A DNA stretch of 64,000 bases from Lachnospiraceae bacterium. Its GTDB lineage: Bacteria; Bacillota; Clostridia; Lachnospirales; Lachnospiraceae. Positions 1 through 8,043 of the stretch are shown here, one piece after another (positions within the stretch are counted from its first letter, which is position 1; each line of letters opens with the position of its first letter). A program made the position numbers and the translations under genes. The notes beneath the pieces are model-generated. The model was given only the letters and a program-made list of their open reading frames with translations, was not told the origin of the DNA and ran no database searches. The stretch covers positions 146,839 through 210,838 of the forward strand of contig JAILGE010000031.1 of NCBI GenBank assembly GCA_024697065.1. The letters run 5' to 3'.

Positions 1-66
1 ATCACCGATCTGGAAGAACTGTTGGCTGCATACCGTGATGGTGTGCTTATCGAGAAGGGAAACTGA
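1..66 (+). CDS. C-terminal fragment of an upstream CDS (ITDLEELLAAYRDGVLIEKGN*), identity unknown
   Basis: Open frame from base 1 to TGA at 64-66, directly before the hisA start. Confidence 0.4.
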   Translation: MTDLEELLAAYRDGVLIEKGN

Positions 67-70
67 TGCC

Positions 71-886
71 ATGAGATTCAGACCCTGTATAGATATACAT
101 AACGGCAAAGTAAAGCAGATCGTGGGTGGTTCCTTAAAAGATGGCGCGAAGGAAGGAAATGAGCATTCTACTGCCAGCGAGAATTTTGTGTCGGAGTATG
201 GTGCCGATCACTTTGCGGAATTGTACAAAGACAATGGTCTTTTCGGCGGCCACGTAATATTGCTCAACAAAGCGGGAACACCGGAATATGAGGCGACTAA
301 GGCAGAAGCACTTAGTGCGCTTCGTGCATATAAGTCGGGACTAAGCGCTGGCGGCGGCATAACGGCTGAAAACGCGGCGGAGTTCCTTGATGCGGGTGCT
401 TACGCGGTTATAGTAACATCTTATGTTTTTCGGGACGGGATAATCGATTTTGACAGACTTGAGGCATTAAGAAGAGCTATAGGCAGGGAACATATCATCC
501 TGGATCTCAGCTGCAGGCGAAGAGATGATGCTTATTACATTGTCACGGACAGATGGCAGAAATTCACTGATACTGTTTTGGATCAGACGCTCTTAAAGAA
601 ACTTGAGGAATATTCCTGCGAATACCTTATTCATGCGGTGGATGTTGAGGGTCGGCAGTCCGGAATAGATGAAGATGTTGTAAAGATACTGGCACAATAC
701 AAATTAGATAAAAACTATTCTGAGAGTATACCGGTAACATACGCCGGCGGAGTTCATTCCTATAATGATATAGAACTTCTCAAGGGTATAGGGAAAGGTC
801 TTGTGGACGTGACTATCGGATCATCGCTTGATATATTCGGCGGAAATATGTCCTTTAAAAAAGTGCTGGAAAAAATTGCTGAATAA
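71..886 (+). CDS. hisA: Phosphoribosylformimino-5-aminoimidazole carboxamide ribotide isomerase, eukaryote-like HisA
   Basis: MRFRPCIDIHNGKVKQIVGG start and (beta-alpha)8 motifs (SAGGGI, YAGGVHSYNDIELL); likely ATG at 71 rather than the ORF-track start at 35. Confidence 0.85.
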   Translation: MRFRPCIDIHNGKVKQIVGGSLKDGAKEGNEHSTASENFVSEYGADHFAELYKDNGLFGGHVILLNKAGTPEYEATKAEALSALRAYKSGLSAGGGITAENAAEFLDAGAYAVIVTSYVFRDGIIDFDRLEALRRAIGREHIILDLSCRRRDDAYYIVTDRWQKFTDTVLDQTLLKKLEEYSCEYLIHAVDVEGRQSGIDEDVVKILAQYKLDKNYSESIPVTYAGGVHSYNDIELLKGIGKGLVDVTIGSSLDIFGGNMSFKKVLEKIAE

Positions 887-920
887 ATATACGAAAATTT
901 TCGGTTTTAGGCATATATTT

Positions 921-951
921 TTGACATTTTTTACAAGATTTCCTTTACAAT
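921..951 (+). promoter_or_regulatory. Candidate promoter for the cold-shock gene (TTGACA ... TACAAT)
   Basis: TTGACA 921-926 and TACAAT 946-951; the 19-nt spacer is long. Confidence 0.4.
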
Positions 952-1026
952 GTAAATCGTTTATGTTATATTTTTAATGTCATTTTTGACGCAGCAATTT
1001 ACTTTTTTTGGAGGTAACAAAAAGTT

Positions 1027-1227
1027 ATGCAGGGTACAGTTAAGTGGTTCAACGCACAGAAGGGTTATGGTTTCATCTCTACTCAGGAGGGCAAGGATGT
1101 ATTCGTACATTTCTCAGCTATCCAGAATGAGGAAGGCTATAAGACATTAAACGAAGGTCAGGCTGTAGAGTTTGATATCGTTGAAGGTGCTAAGGGACCT
1201 CAGGCCAGCAATGTAGTTAAGCTTTAA
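1027..1227 (+). CDS. Cold-shock protein (CSD fold)
   Basis: [17 protein letters not shown] and [12 protein letters not shown] motifs, 66 aa. Confidence 0.97.
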   Translation: MQGTVKWFNAQKGYGFISTQEGKDVFVHFSAIQNEEGYKTLNEGQAVEFDIVEGAKGPQASNVVKL

Positions 1228-1282
1228 TCGGATTTGGTACCTATATTATATATATAGTAACACATTGATACGATTAACAAGA

Positions 1283-1308
1283 GAGTCGGGTTTAACCCGA
1301 CTCTTTTC
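1283..1308 (+). terminator. Rho-independent terminator after csp
   Basis: GAGTCGGG TTTAA CCCGACTC followed by TTTT. Confidence 0.85.
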
Positions 1309-1389
1309 GTTTGTGGCAAATTTTCTTCACATGCATTATAATAACAGTCAGTGTTTGAATAACACATCTAAGGTGACAGGTGGAAAGAT

Positions 1390-1989
1390 ATGACTCTCGA
1401 TTATGACGATCTTATAAACAGTATTATGTCCAGCTTGGACAGGATCAAATTTGTTGCGCCGGATGATATTCCGAATATCGATCTGTATATGGACCAGGTA
1501 ACGGGATTTATCGACAAAAGGCTTAAAAATACAGCACGTCATCAGGATAAGGACAGATTGCTTACCAAGACGATGATAAACAATTATGCCAAGAATGATC
1601 TGCTGCCGCCGCCGGTCCGCAAGAAGTACAGCAGACAGCATATGCTCATACTGATATTTATTTATTACTTTAAGAATATCATGTCAATGGACGATATAAA
1701 GTCCATGCTGAATCCTCTTACGGAGAAGTATTTCGGCAAGAACGGTGATCTCACCATAGAGGACATCTACAAGGAAGTCACCGAAATGGGGATGGAGCAG
1801 CAGGAACGCCTTAAGGAAGATGTCAGAGAGAAATATGAGAAGGCTCAGGCCGCATTCAAGGATAATGAGGATGACGAAGATTTCCTTCAGACTTTTGCAT
1901 TCATATGTATGCTGAGTTTTGATGTATATGTTAAGAAATTGATGATAGAAAAGATTATAGACGGTTATAATGAGAAGGATCCGGATTAA
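1390..1989 (+). CDS. DUF1836 domain-containing protein
   Basis: Resembles the DUF1836 family (TKTMINNYAKNDLLPPPVRKKYSRQHMLILIFIYYFKNIMS). Confidence 0.75.
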   Translation: MTLDYDDLINSIMSSLDRIKFVAPDDIPNIDLYMDQVTGFIDKRLKNTARHQDKDRLLTKTMINNYAKNDLLPPPVRKKYSRQHMLILIFIYYFKNIMSMDDIKSMLNPLTEKYFGKNGDLTIEDIYKEVTEMGMEQQERLKEDVREKYEKAQAAFKDNEDDEDFLQTFAFICMLSFDVYVKKLMIEKIIDGYNEKDPD

Positions 1990-2003
1990 AGCCGGATCCT
2001 TTT
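1976..2003 (+). terminator. Terminator at the convergent junction
   Basis: AAGGATCCGG ATTAAAG CCGGATCCTT followed by TTT. Confidence 0.8.
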
Positions 2004-2411
2004 TAATATTTCATCATATTGCTTATACATTTTTTGAACGCCGTTTTCAAGGAAGTAGTAATGTCTGATATATGGGATCAGTAATATCATCAATGCAATG
2101 AAGAGTACAAACAGGCCGATATTCCATACTTCCTGTGTCATCATCGTAAACAGCATCACAAAGAATACAGCAAATGCAAGGACTGCAAACAGAATGGTAA
2201 CCATAAGGTGTATCAGCCGTTCGTGCTGGAAAAAGCTGATGTGATCCAGATGATATTGAAGCAGCTTCTCGTAGTCTTTTCTGGTAGGGACGGTATCTTT
2301 TACCAACCGCTCCCCGAATTCACCATCATCGGAAAATGATGTTGTAACATCGAGATCATACGACAGTATCTGATCTATGTATTTGAGATACATAAGCATG
2401 CGTTTTCTCAT
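1986..2411 (-). CDS. Small membrane protein, unknown function
   Basis: Two hydrophobic segments; probable start at MRKRMLMYLKY rather than 2441. Confidence 0.6.
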   Translation of the reverse strand: MRKRMLMYLKYIDQILSYDLDVTTSFSDDGEFGERLVKDTVPTRKDYEKLLQYHLDHISFFQHERLIHLMVTILFAVLAFAVFFVMLFTMMTQEVWNIGLFVLFIALMILLIPYIRHYYFLENGVQKMYKQYDEILKRIRL

Positions 2412-2442
2412 AGCGAAGCTTCTCCATGTCTGTATATGCAAA

Positions 2443-2472
2443 CCCGCCCGGGAATGACGGCTCCCGGGCGGG
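2443..2472 (-). terminator. Strong GC-rich hairpin downstream of rpsT
   Basis: CCCGCCCGGGA ATGACGGC TCCCGGGCGGG inverted repeat. Confidence 0.7.
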
Positions 2473-2498
2473 TGAATGATCCAAATAAAGAGTTGCTA

Positions 2499-2765
2499 TT
2501 AGCGGCTCATCTTGTTAACAGCAAGGTTTAAACGGGAAACCTTTCTTGCAGCGTAGTTCTTGTGATATACGCCCTTACGTGTAGCCTTATCGATAGCGCT
2601 TGTTGCAGCGAGGAGAGCTTCCTTAGCAGCATCAGCATTGTTCTCGTCGATAGCAACGTAAACTTTCTTTACAGCTGTCTTAACGGAAGAACGGATTCTC
2701 TTATTCTGCTCTTCTTTTGTCTTTGTTACTAAGATTCTCTTCTTAGCGGATTTAATGTTAGCCAA
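2499..2765 (-). CDS. rpsT: 30S ribosomal protein S20
   Basis: MANIKSAKKRILVTKTKEEQNKRIRSSVKTAVKKV. Confidence 0.97.
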   Translation of the reverse strand: MANIKSAKKRILVTKTKEEQNKRIRSSVKTAVKKVYVAIDENNADAAKEALLAATSAIDKATRKGVYHKNYAARKVSRLNLAVNKMSR

Positions 2766-3041
2766 GTTCCTTTACCTCCAACTCGTTTTCAGTTTATCAT
2801 TTTATGGCGGGACGACCCCGTCTTTTATCATTTATGCTTATCGGAGCCGGACACGGACAGTCCGATGTACATACAAGGTGTATTTTAAGCAAATAAAGGC
2901 CTCTTGTCAATCACAAATGTAACACATTTTAACTCACTTTTGACCCGCTTTTGCCTCCGGTTTGGGGTTGCGAATGTGTTGTGTTATACTTTTGTGAGCC
3001 CTAAAGTATAATAACTCAAAATGCGATAAAGGAGAAGGATA

Positions 3042-3722
3042 ATGCCACAAAACAGCCTGAGATATAAATATGTTTTGTTCGATCTGGACGGAACGATAAC
3101 AAATTCGGAAGAGGGGATCACCAAAAGCGCTGCATATGCTCTTGAAAAAATGGGGATAACCGAACAGGATCAGGAAAGATTAAAACGTTTTATAGGTCCG
3201 CCTTTAACCGTGTCTTTCAGGGATTTTTACGGTATGAATGAGGAACAGGCCGAAGAAGGGATGCGTTTATATCGGGAAAGATACGGAGTGACCGGCTGGA
3301 AGGAAGCCTGTGTATACGAAGGTATTCCGGAACTTTTAAATAAACTTAAGGAAGCAGGGGCAAAGATCGCGGTTGCTACATCCAAGCCTCAACAATATAC
3401 GGATATGATCCTTGAGCATTTTGGCGTCGCAAAGTATTTTGGAGCGGTTTCCGGAGCGGATATAGCGGAAAAAGACAGCGGGAAGAGTGGACTGATAAAA
3501 AAAGCGCTGACTCTGCTCGGTAAAGATGACTGGTCTTCCTGCAGTGATGTTGTCATGATAGGAGACAGGAAATTCGATACGCTGGGTGCGGGTGAAGTCG
3601 GAACGGATTTTATCGGTGTCTCCTACGGCTTCGCTCCGAAAGGAGAATTCGAGGCCCTCGGGGTTGAAAAGATAGCCTCTTCTGCGGCGGAACTGGAAAA
3701 ATATCTTTTGGTAAATGAGTGA
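3042..3722 (+). CDS. HAD-superfamily hydrolase, phosphoglycolate phosphatase-like
   Basis: VLFDLDGTITNSEEGI, ATSKP, and MIGDRKFD motifs. Confidence 0.85.
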   Translation: MPQNSLRYKYVLFDLDGTITNSEEGITKSAAYALEKMGITEQDQERLKRFIGPPLTVSFRDFYGMNEEQAEEGMRLYRERYGVTGWKEACVYEGIPELLNKLKEAGAKIAVATSKPQQYTDMILEHFGVAKYFGAVSGADIAEKDSGKSGLIKKALTLLGKDDWSSCSDVVMIGDRKFDTLGAGEVGTDFIGVSYGFAPKGEFEALGVEKIASSAAELEKYLLVNE

Positions 3723-4900
3723 GAGTGTCCGTGTTGAAATCAAAACCACTTGCGATATATATACATATTCCTTTCTGCATAAGAAAGTGTCTCTATTGTG
3801 ACTTTCTTTCATTTGCTGTGGGCAGCTCACCGGATCGTGGATGGGAGAACAGGAAAAAGGAATATTTTAAAGCGCTGAAAAGAGAGATAGAGCATTATGC
3901 GGAAATATTACCTGAATATGAGATCGTAAGTGTTTTTTTCGGCGGAGGAACTCCTTCCGTTGTCAGTGAAAGGGATATAGCCGATATTTGCATGGCTTTA
4001 AAAACGGCATGGAAATTCAAAGAAGATGCTGAAGTAACTCTTGAAGCTAATCCCGGGACCGTGAATTCCGAAAAATTTAAAGTTTATAAAGATATTGGGA
4101 TCAACCGGATAAGTTTTGGACTTCAGTCTGCACATGATGATGAATTAAAGCGGCTTGGGAGGATCCATACTTTCAGCGCCTTTCTTGAATCATATGACAT
4201 GGCAAGACAAAGCGGTTTTGAAAATATAAATATAGATCTTATGAGCGGGCTTCCGGGACAGACTGTTAATGCATGGAAGGATACCGTAAAAAAAGTGGCC
4301 GTACTGGAACCTGAACATATCTCGGCATACGGACTTATCATAGAGGATGGGACGCCCTTCGGGAAAATGTACGGTGAAGGGGGGCAGGGTGTTACACCGC
4401 TTCCTTCCGAAGAAGATGAGAGAGAGATGTATCATATCACGAAGAGCATACTTGATCAGTATGGGTACCACAGATATGAGATATCCAATTATGCAAAAAC
4501 AGGGTATGAGTGCGGTCACAATCTGGTATATTGGCACAGAGGAGATTACCTTGGATTGGGCCTTGGAGCATCTTCGTGTGTATCGGATATAAGATGGAAT
4601 AATACCTCTGTATTTGAAAAATATATTAGCCCGGAAACAGTGGATTTCGGGGCGGAAAAAGAGACGCTTTCGGATAAGGATCAGATGTTTGAAACATTTA
4701 TGCTGGGACTCAGATTGGCTGAAGGCGTTGATCTGAAAGGGTTTGCGGAAAAGTTTGATGTAGATCCGCTTAAAAAATACGGCTCTCTTTTTAAAAAATA
4801 TGAGGGCGAGGGTCTCCTTGAATTGAAAAAAGGATGTGCTATACTGACGCCTAAAGGTTTTGACCTTGCCGATCACGTAATACTTGGATTTATGGAATAG
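3719..4900 (+). CDS. hemW: Radical SAM HemW (coproporphyrinogen III oxidase-like)
   Basis: YIHIPFCIRKCLYCDFLSF; GGGTPSV; GTG start overlaps the upstream stop. Confidence 0.92.
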   Translation: MRVSVLKSKPLAIYIHIPFCIRKCLYCDFLSFAVGSSPDRGWENRKKEYFKALKREIEHYAEILPEYEIVSVFFGGGTPSVVSERDIADICMALKTAWKFKEDAEVTLEANPGTVNSEKFKVYKDIGINRISFGLQSAHDDELKRLGRIHTFSAFLESYDMARQSGFENINIDLMSGLPGQTVNAWKDTVKKVAVLEPEHISAYGLIIEDGTPFGKMYGEGGQGVTPLPSEEDEREMYHITKSILDQYGYHRYEISNYAKTGYECGHNLVYWHRGDYLGLGLGASSCVSDIRWNNTSVFEKYISPETVDFGAEKETLSDKDQMFETFMLGLRLAEGVDLKGFAEKFDVDPLKKYGSLFKKYEGEGLLELKKGCAILTPKGFDLADHVILGFME

Positions 4901-4942
4901 GCAGACGTAATACTTAATTTTTACTAAAAGGGGAAATTGAAA

Positions 4943-5542
4943 ATGGCAAGTGAAAATGAAAAAAAGATCGATCAGACGAGTGATGCTAAGATCAGGAAAA
5001 TTGTGATGGCGGCTGTGTTTGCCGCACTTACTTTTGTGGCAACATCGGTTATAAAGATACCTACACCGACACTGGGATATATACATATAGGAGATACTTT
5101 TGTTATTCTTTCGGGAATATGTTTGCCTCCTTTTATCGGGGCTCTGGCTGCAGGATTGGGGTCGGCTCTTTCGGATCTGCTCGGTGGATATTTTATCTGG
5201 GTACCGGGAACTTTTGTTATAAAATTCCTTGCGGCGCTTGCAGCATCTTTACTCTACAGAGGGTTAAAGAAGTTATACAAAGAGGGAAAGTATGCTCCTT
5301 CAAGAGTGATATTCGCCGGAATAGCATCGGAAACGATAGTTGTGATAGGATACCTTTTGTTTAATGTTATCATATTAGCCATTACGGAAGGGGCTGTAAG
5401 TGCTGAAGGTTTGTCTGCTGCAATAGCGGCAAGCGCTGCTGAGGTGCCTTTCAATCTGTTACAGGGAACAGCGGGAATAGTGCTTTCGGTACTGGCCGGA
5501 CCGGTATTTACCAGGATTTCCGGGAAAGAGTTACAACAGTGA
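4943..5542 (+). CDS. ECF transporter S component
   Basis: Multi-TM protein with TLGYIHIGDTFVILSG...GSALSDLLGGYFIWVPGTFVIKFL, typical of S components. Confidence 0.8.
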   Translation: MASENEKKIDQTSDAKIRKIVMAAVFAALTFVATSVIKIPTPTLGYIHIGDTFVILSGICLPPFIGALAAGLGSALSDLLGGYFIWVPGTFVIKFLAALAASLLYRGLKKLYKEGKYAPSRVIFAGIASETIVVIGYLLFNVIILAITEGAVSAEGLSAAIAASAAEVPFNLLQGTAGIVLSVLAGPVFTRISGKELQQ

Positions 5543-6231
5543 TATTAATAATAACAAAAGATACAGAAATAGGCAGATCAGTAAAAGAGCATACAGAAAC
5601 GGGCAATACAGGCAAAGTAATGCTTCTTTTTGGCGAAGACATCTCATCGGAAGAAAGGTTTTTTGAAGACGGTGAGATGTCTTCTTTCATATATCTGTAT
5701 CATGAGACCGGCGGGGAAGGCGGATCTGAGAGCGGAGTCTTCCGGATAAACAGGATCCTGGACAGGTATTATCCGGATCTGTTATTAAAGAGTGACCTGC
5801 CGGAGACATCATCGGGAGATGAAAATGTGGCAGAATTTTATCTTAAAGCTGCCGCAAAGCTTCCGCCCCACAGGATACATATACTTAAGGTGAGAGGACC
5901 TGTCACGGACAGTGCAGGAAAAAGTATCACAGCTTATATCGGGAACGTGATAGCAGAAGGATCGGAAAAAGAGAAACGGGATATTGAGAGGTCAGAAAGA
6001 GATAAGAAGATCAGAGAACGTGCGGAAAAGCTGGCAGAAGAGATACATGCCTCGGAATCGATGAAGAGACAGATAGAAGAACTGGTGAGATATTCCCGGA
6101 TATCAGGGATAGATTTTGATGATATGATAAGTGAACTGGGACGCGAGGGCTTATTGCCTGTGGCAGATAAGAAGGAAGGGAAGAAAGTTCTTGGAGAATT
6201 GCAAAGAAGGATATGCGGAAGCGCCGTTTAA
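5539..6231 (+). CDS. Hypothetical protein, unknown family, overlapped by the SPL-like gene
   Basis: Long ORF with GTG start coupled to the upstream stop; no recognised domain. Confidence 0.6.
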   Translation: MILIITKDTEIGRSVKEHTETGNTGKVMLLFGEDISSEERFFEDGEMSSFIYLYHETGGEGGSESGVFRINRILDRYYPDLLLKSDLPETSSGDENVAEFYLKAAAKLPPHRIHILKVRGPVTDSAGKSITAYIGNVIAEGSEKEKRDIERSERDKKIRERAEKLAEEIHASESMKRQIEELVRYSRISGIDFDDMISELGREGLLPVADKKEGKKVLGELQRRICGSAV

Positions 6232-7195
6232 ACATATTTATATAGAAGATGATATCGATGTAGGCAATCTTAAGGCGGTTGAGCGGTTCCGTGATGCCGG
6301 GATCATCAGGATAAAGCATTACAAAGATCTGTTCAACAGACAGAGACAAAGTTTTGTCGGACAAAAAGCATCACCAAATCTGATAATAGCAAGGAAACAC
6401 GGGAAACTCATATATGAGGGCTCACCCGTATGTCAGGATTTTGGGAATAAGCATTTTTATTACACATCCTGTGTGATGAACTGTCTTTATGATTGTGAGT
6501 ATTGCTATCTGAGAGGAATGTATCCTTCCGCCAATCCGACGATATTTGTCAATCTTGAGGATATATTTGATGAGCTGGACGGATTGTTGAAAAAGCATCC
6601 GGTATATCTTTGTGTATCTTACGATACGGATCTTATGGCTTTCGAGGATCTGACGGGATATGTGGAGAAATGGTGCGATTTTACCGCATCCAGAGAAGAT
6701 CTTACTATAGAGATAAGAACCAAATGCGCAAGGAAGGATCTGTGGGACAGACTTACATCATGTGAGAGAGTCATTTTTGCATATACCATATCTCCACAGG
6801 AGATAATAACGAAATATGAAAAAGGGACTCCTTCACTTCTTATGAGAGCAGAAGCGGCATCAGTGGCAATGGAGCATTTTCCTGTCAGACTTTGCTTTGA
6901 CCCGATGATCTTTATAAAAGACTGGAAAGATATTTATGGGAAGATGTTTGATGAGATTACGGAAATCATAGATATAGACAGGATCAAAGACTTTAGCGTG
7001 GGAAGCTTTAGGATATCTTCGGGATTCCTTAAAAATATGCGAAGGATGATGCCTGATTCCGAGATAGCACAATACCCCTTTGAACTAATGGATGGATTTT
7101 ATCAATATCCGAAGGAACTTGCGGATGGAATGGAGAATTATATGTCCGGGCTTATAAGAGAGAAAAAGGTGGATTCGGAGATATTCAGACCTTAA
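6191..7195 (+). CDS. SPL (spore photoproduct lyase)-family radical SAM protein
   Basis: CxxxCxxC in CLYDCEYCYLRG and an SplB-like layout; start uncertain (ORF opens at 6131, TTG at 6191 is plausible). Confidence 0.8.
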   Translation: MENCKEGYAEAPFKHIYIEDDIDVGNLKAVERFRDAGIIRIKHYKDLFNRQRQSFVGQKASPNLIIARKHGKLIYEGSPVCQDFGNKHFYYTSCVMNCLYDCEYCYLRGMYPSANPTIFVNLEDIFDELDGLLKKHPVYLCVSYDTDLMAFEDLTGYVEKWCDFTASREDLTIEIRTKCARKDLWDRLTSCERVIFAYTISPQEIITKYEKGTPSLLMRAEAASVAMEHFPVRLCFDPMIFIKDWKDIYGKMFDEITEIIDIDRIKDFSVGSFRISSGFLKNMRRMMPDSEIAQYPFELMDGFYQYPKELADGMENYMSGLIREKKVDSEIFRP

Positions 7196-7264
7196 AGACT
7201 AAGGGCATGAATCCTGTGGACATGATCCCTTTCGGGAATATTGTTTTTTTGAGGAGGTGCGACA

Positions 7265-7984
7265 ATGTCTGAGAATGGACAAAGCATAAAAAGAAAAAGA
7301 GTACTTCTTACAGGTGCTTCATCCGGTATAGGTGCGGCTATAGCGGAAGTACTTTCGGATATGAATTGTCAGGTTTTTTGTATAGGAAGGGATTTTAAGA
7401 AAAGCGGTACGGCTGATCTCATAAATATATGCTGTGATCTCCTGGATACCGATGCGCTCATAAGGACGGTTAAGGATATCAGGAAAGAGGGCAATATAGA
7501 TATTCTTATCAATAATGCGGGATGCGCTTATTATGGTTTGCATGAAGAACTGGATGTGAAGATGATACAGGAAATGGTACGAACAGATCTGGAAGTCCCC
7601 ATGATATTGACACAATTATTATTGAGGGATCTTAAGGCAAACAGGGGCACAATAATCAATATTTCATCAGTCACGGCCCTGTCTCAGTCCAATCCTCACG
7701 GGGCGGCCTATGGGGCTTTAAAGGCAGGGCTGCGGAGTTTCTCATCCAGCATATTTGAGGAATCAAGAAAGCATGGTGTAAGAGTAAGTACCATAATGCC
7801 TGACATGACTAAAACCAAGCTGTACAGGAATGCGGACTTTGATGTGGAAGATACAGAGGGCGCATATCTTGAACCTGATGAAGTGGCAGAAGCTGTAAGA
7901 TATATTCTGGAGAGGCCTGAAGGAGTGGTTATACCGGAAATGGTGTTACGACCGCAATTGCACAGGATACGCAGAAAGAAGTAA
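7265..7984 (+). CDS. SDR-family NAD(P)-dependent oxidoreductase
   Basis: TGASSGIG, NNAG, and YGALK motifs. Confidence 0.93.
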   Translation: MSENGQSIKRKRVLLTGASSGIGAAIAEVLSDMNCQVFCIGRDFKKSGTADLINICCDLLDTDALIRTVKDIRKEGNIDILINNAGCAYYGLHEELDVKMIQEMVRTDLEVPMILTQLLLRDLKANRGTIINISSVTALSQSNPHGAAYGALKAGLRSFSSSIFEESRKHGVRVSTIMPDMTKTKLYRNADFDVEDTEGAYLEPDEVAEAVRYILERPEGVVIPEMVLRPQLHRIRRKK

Positions 7985-7985
7985 A

Positions 7986-8020
7986 AAAGAGCCTCTTTGT
8001 TTATCACAAAGAGGCTCTCT
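7986..8020 (-). terminator. Terminator between convergent SDR and thrS
   Basis: GAGCCTCTTTGT TTATC ACAAAGAGGCTC; on the minus strand followed by TTTTTT. Confidence 0.85.
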
Positions 8021-8043
8021 TCATATCATTTACTCTTGGAATA

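Noticed and set aside
4190-5086. 298-aa minus-strand ORF
   Set aside because: Antisense to hemW and the ECF gene; composition (Lys/Phe/Tyr/Cys/His-rich) typical of a shadow frame, no family motif
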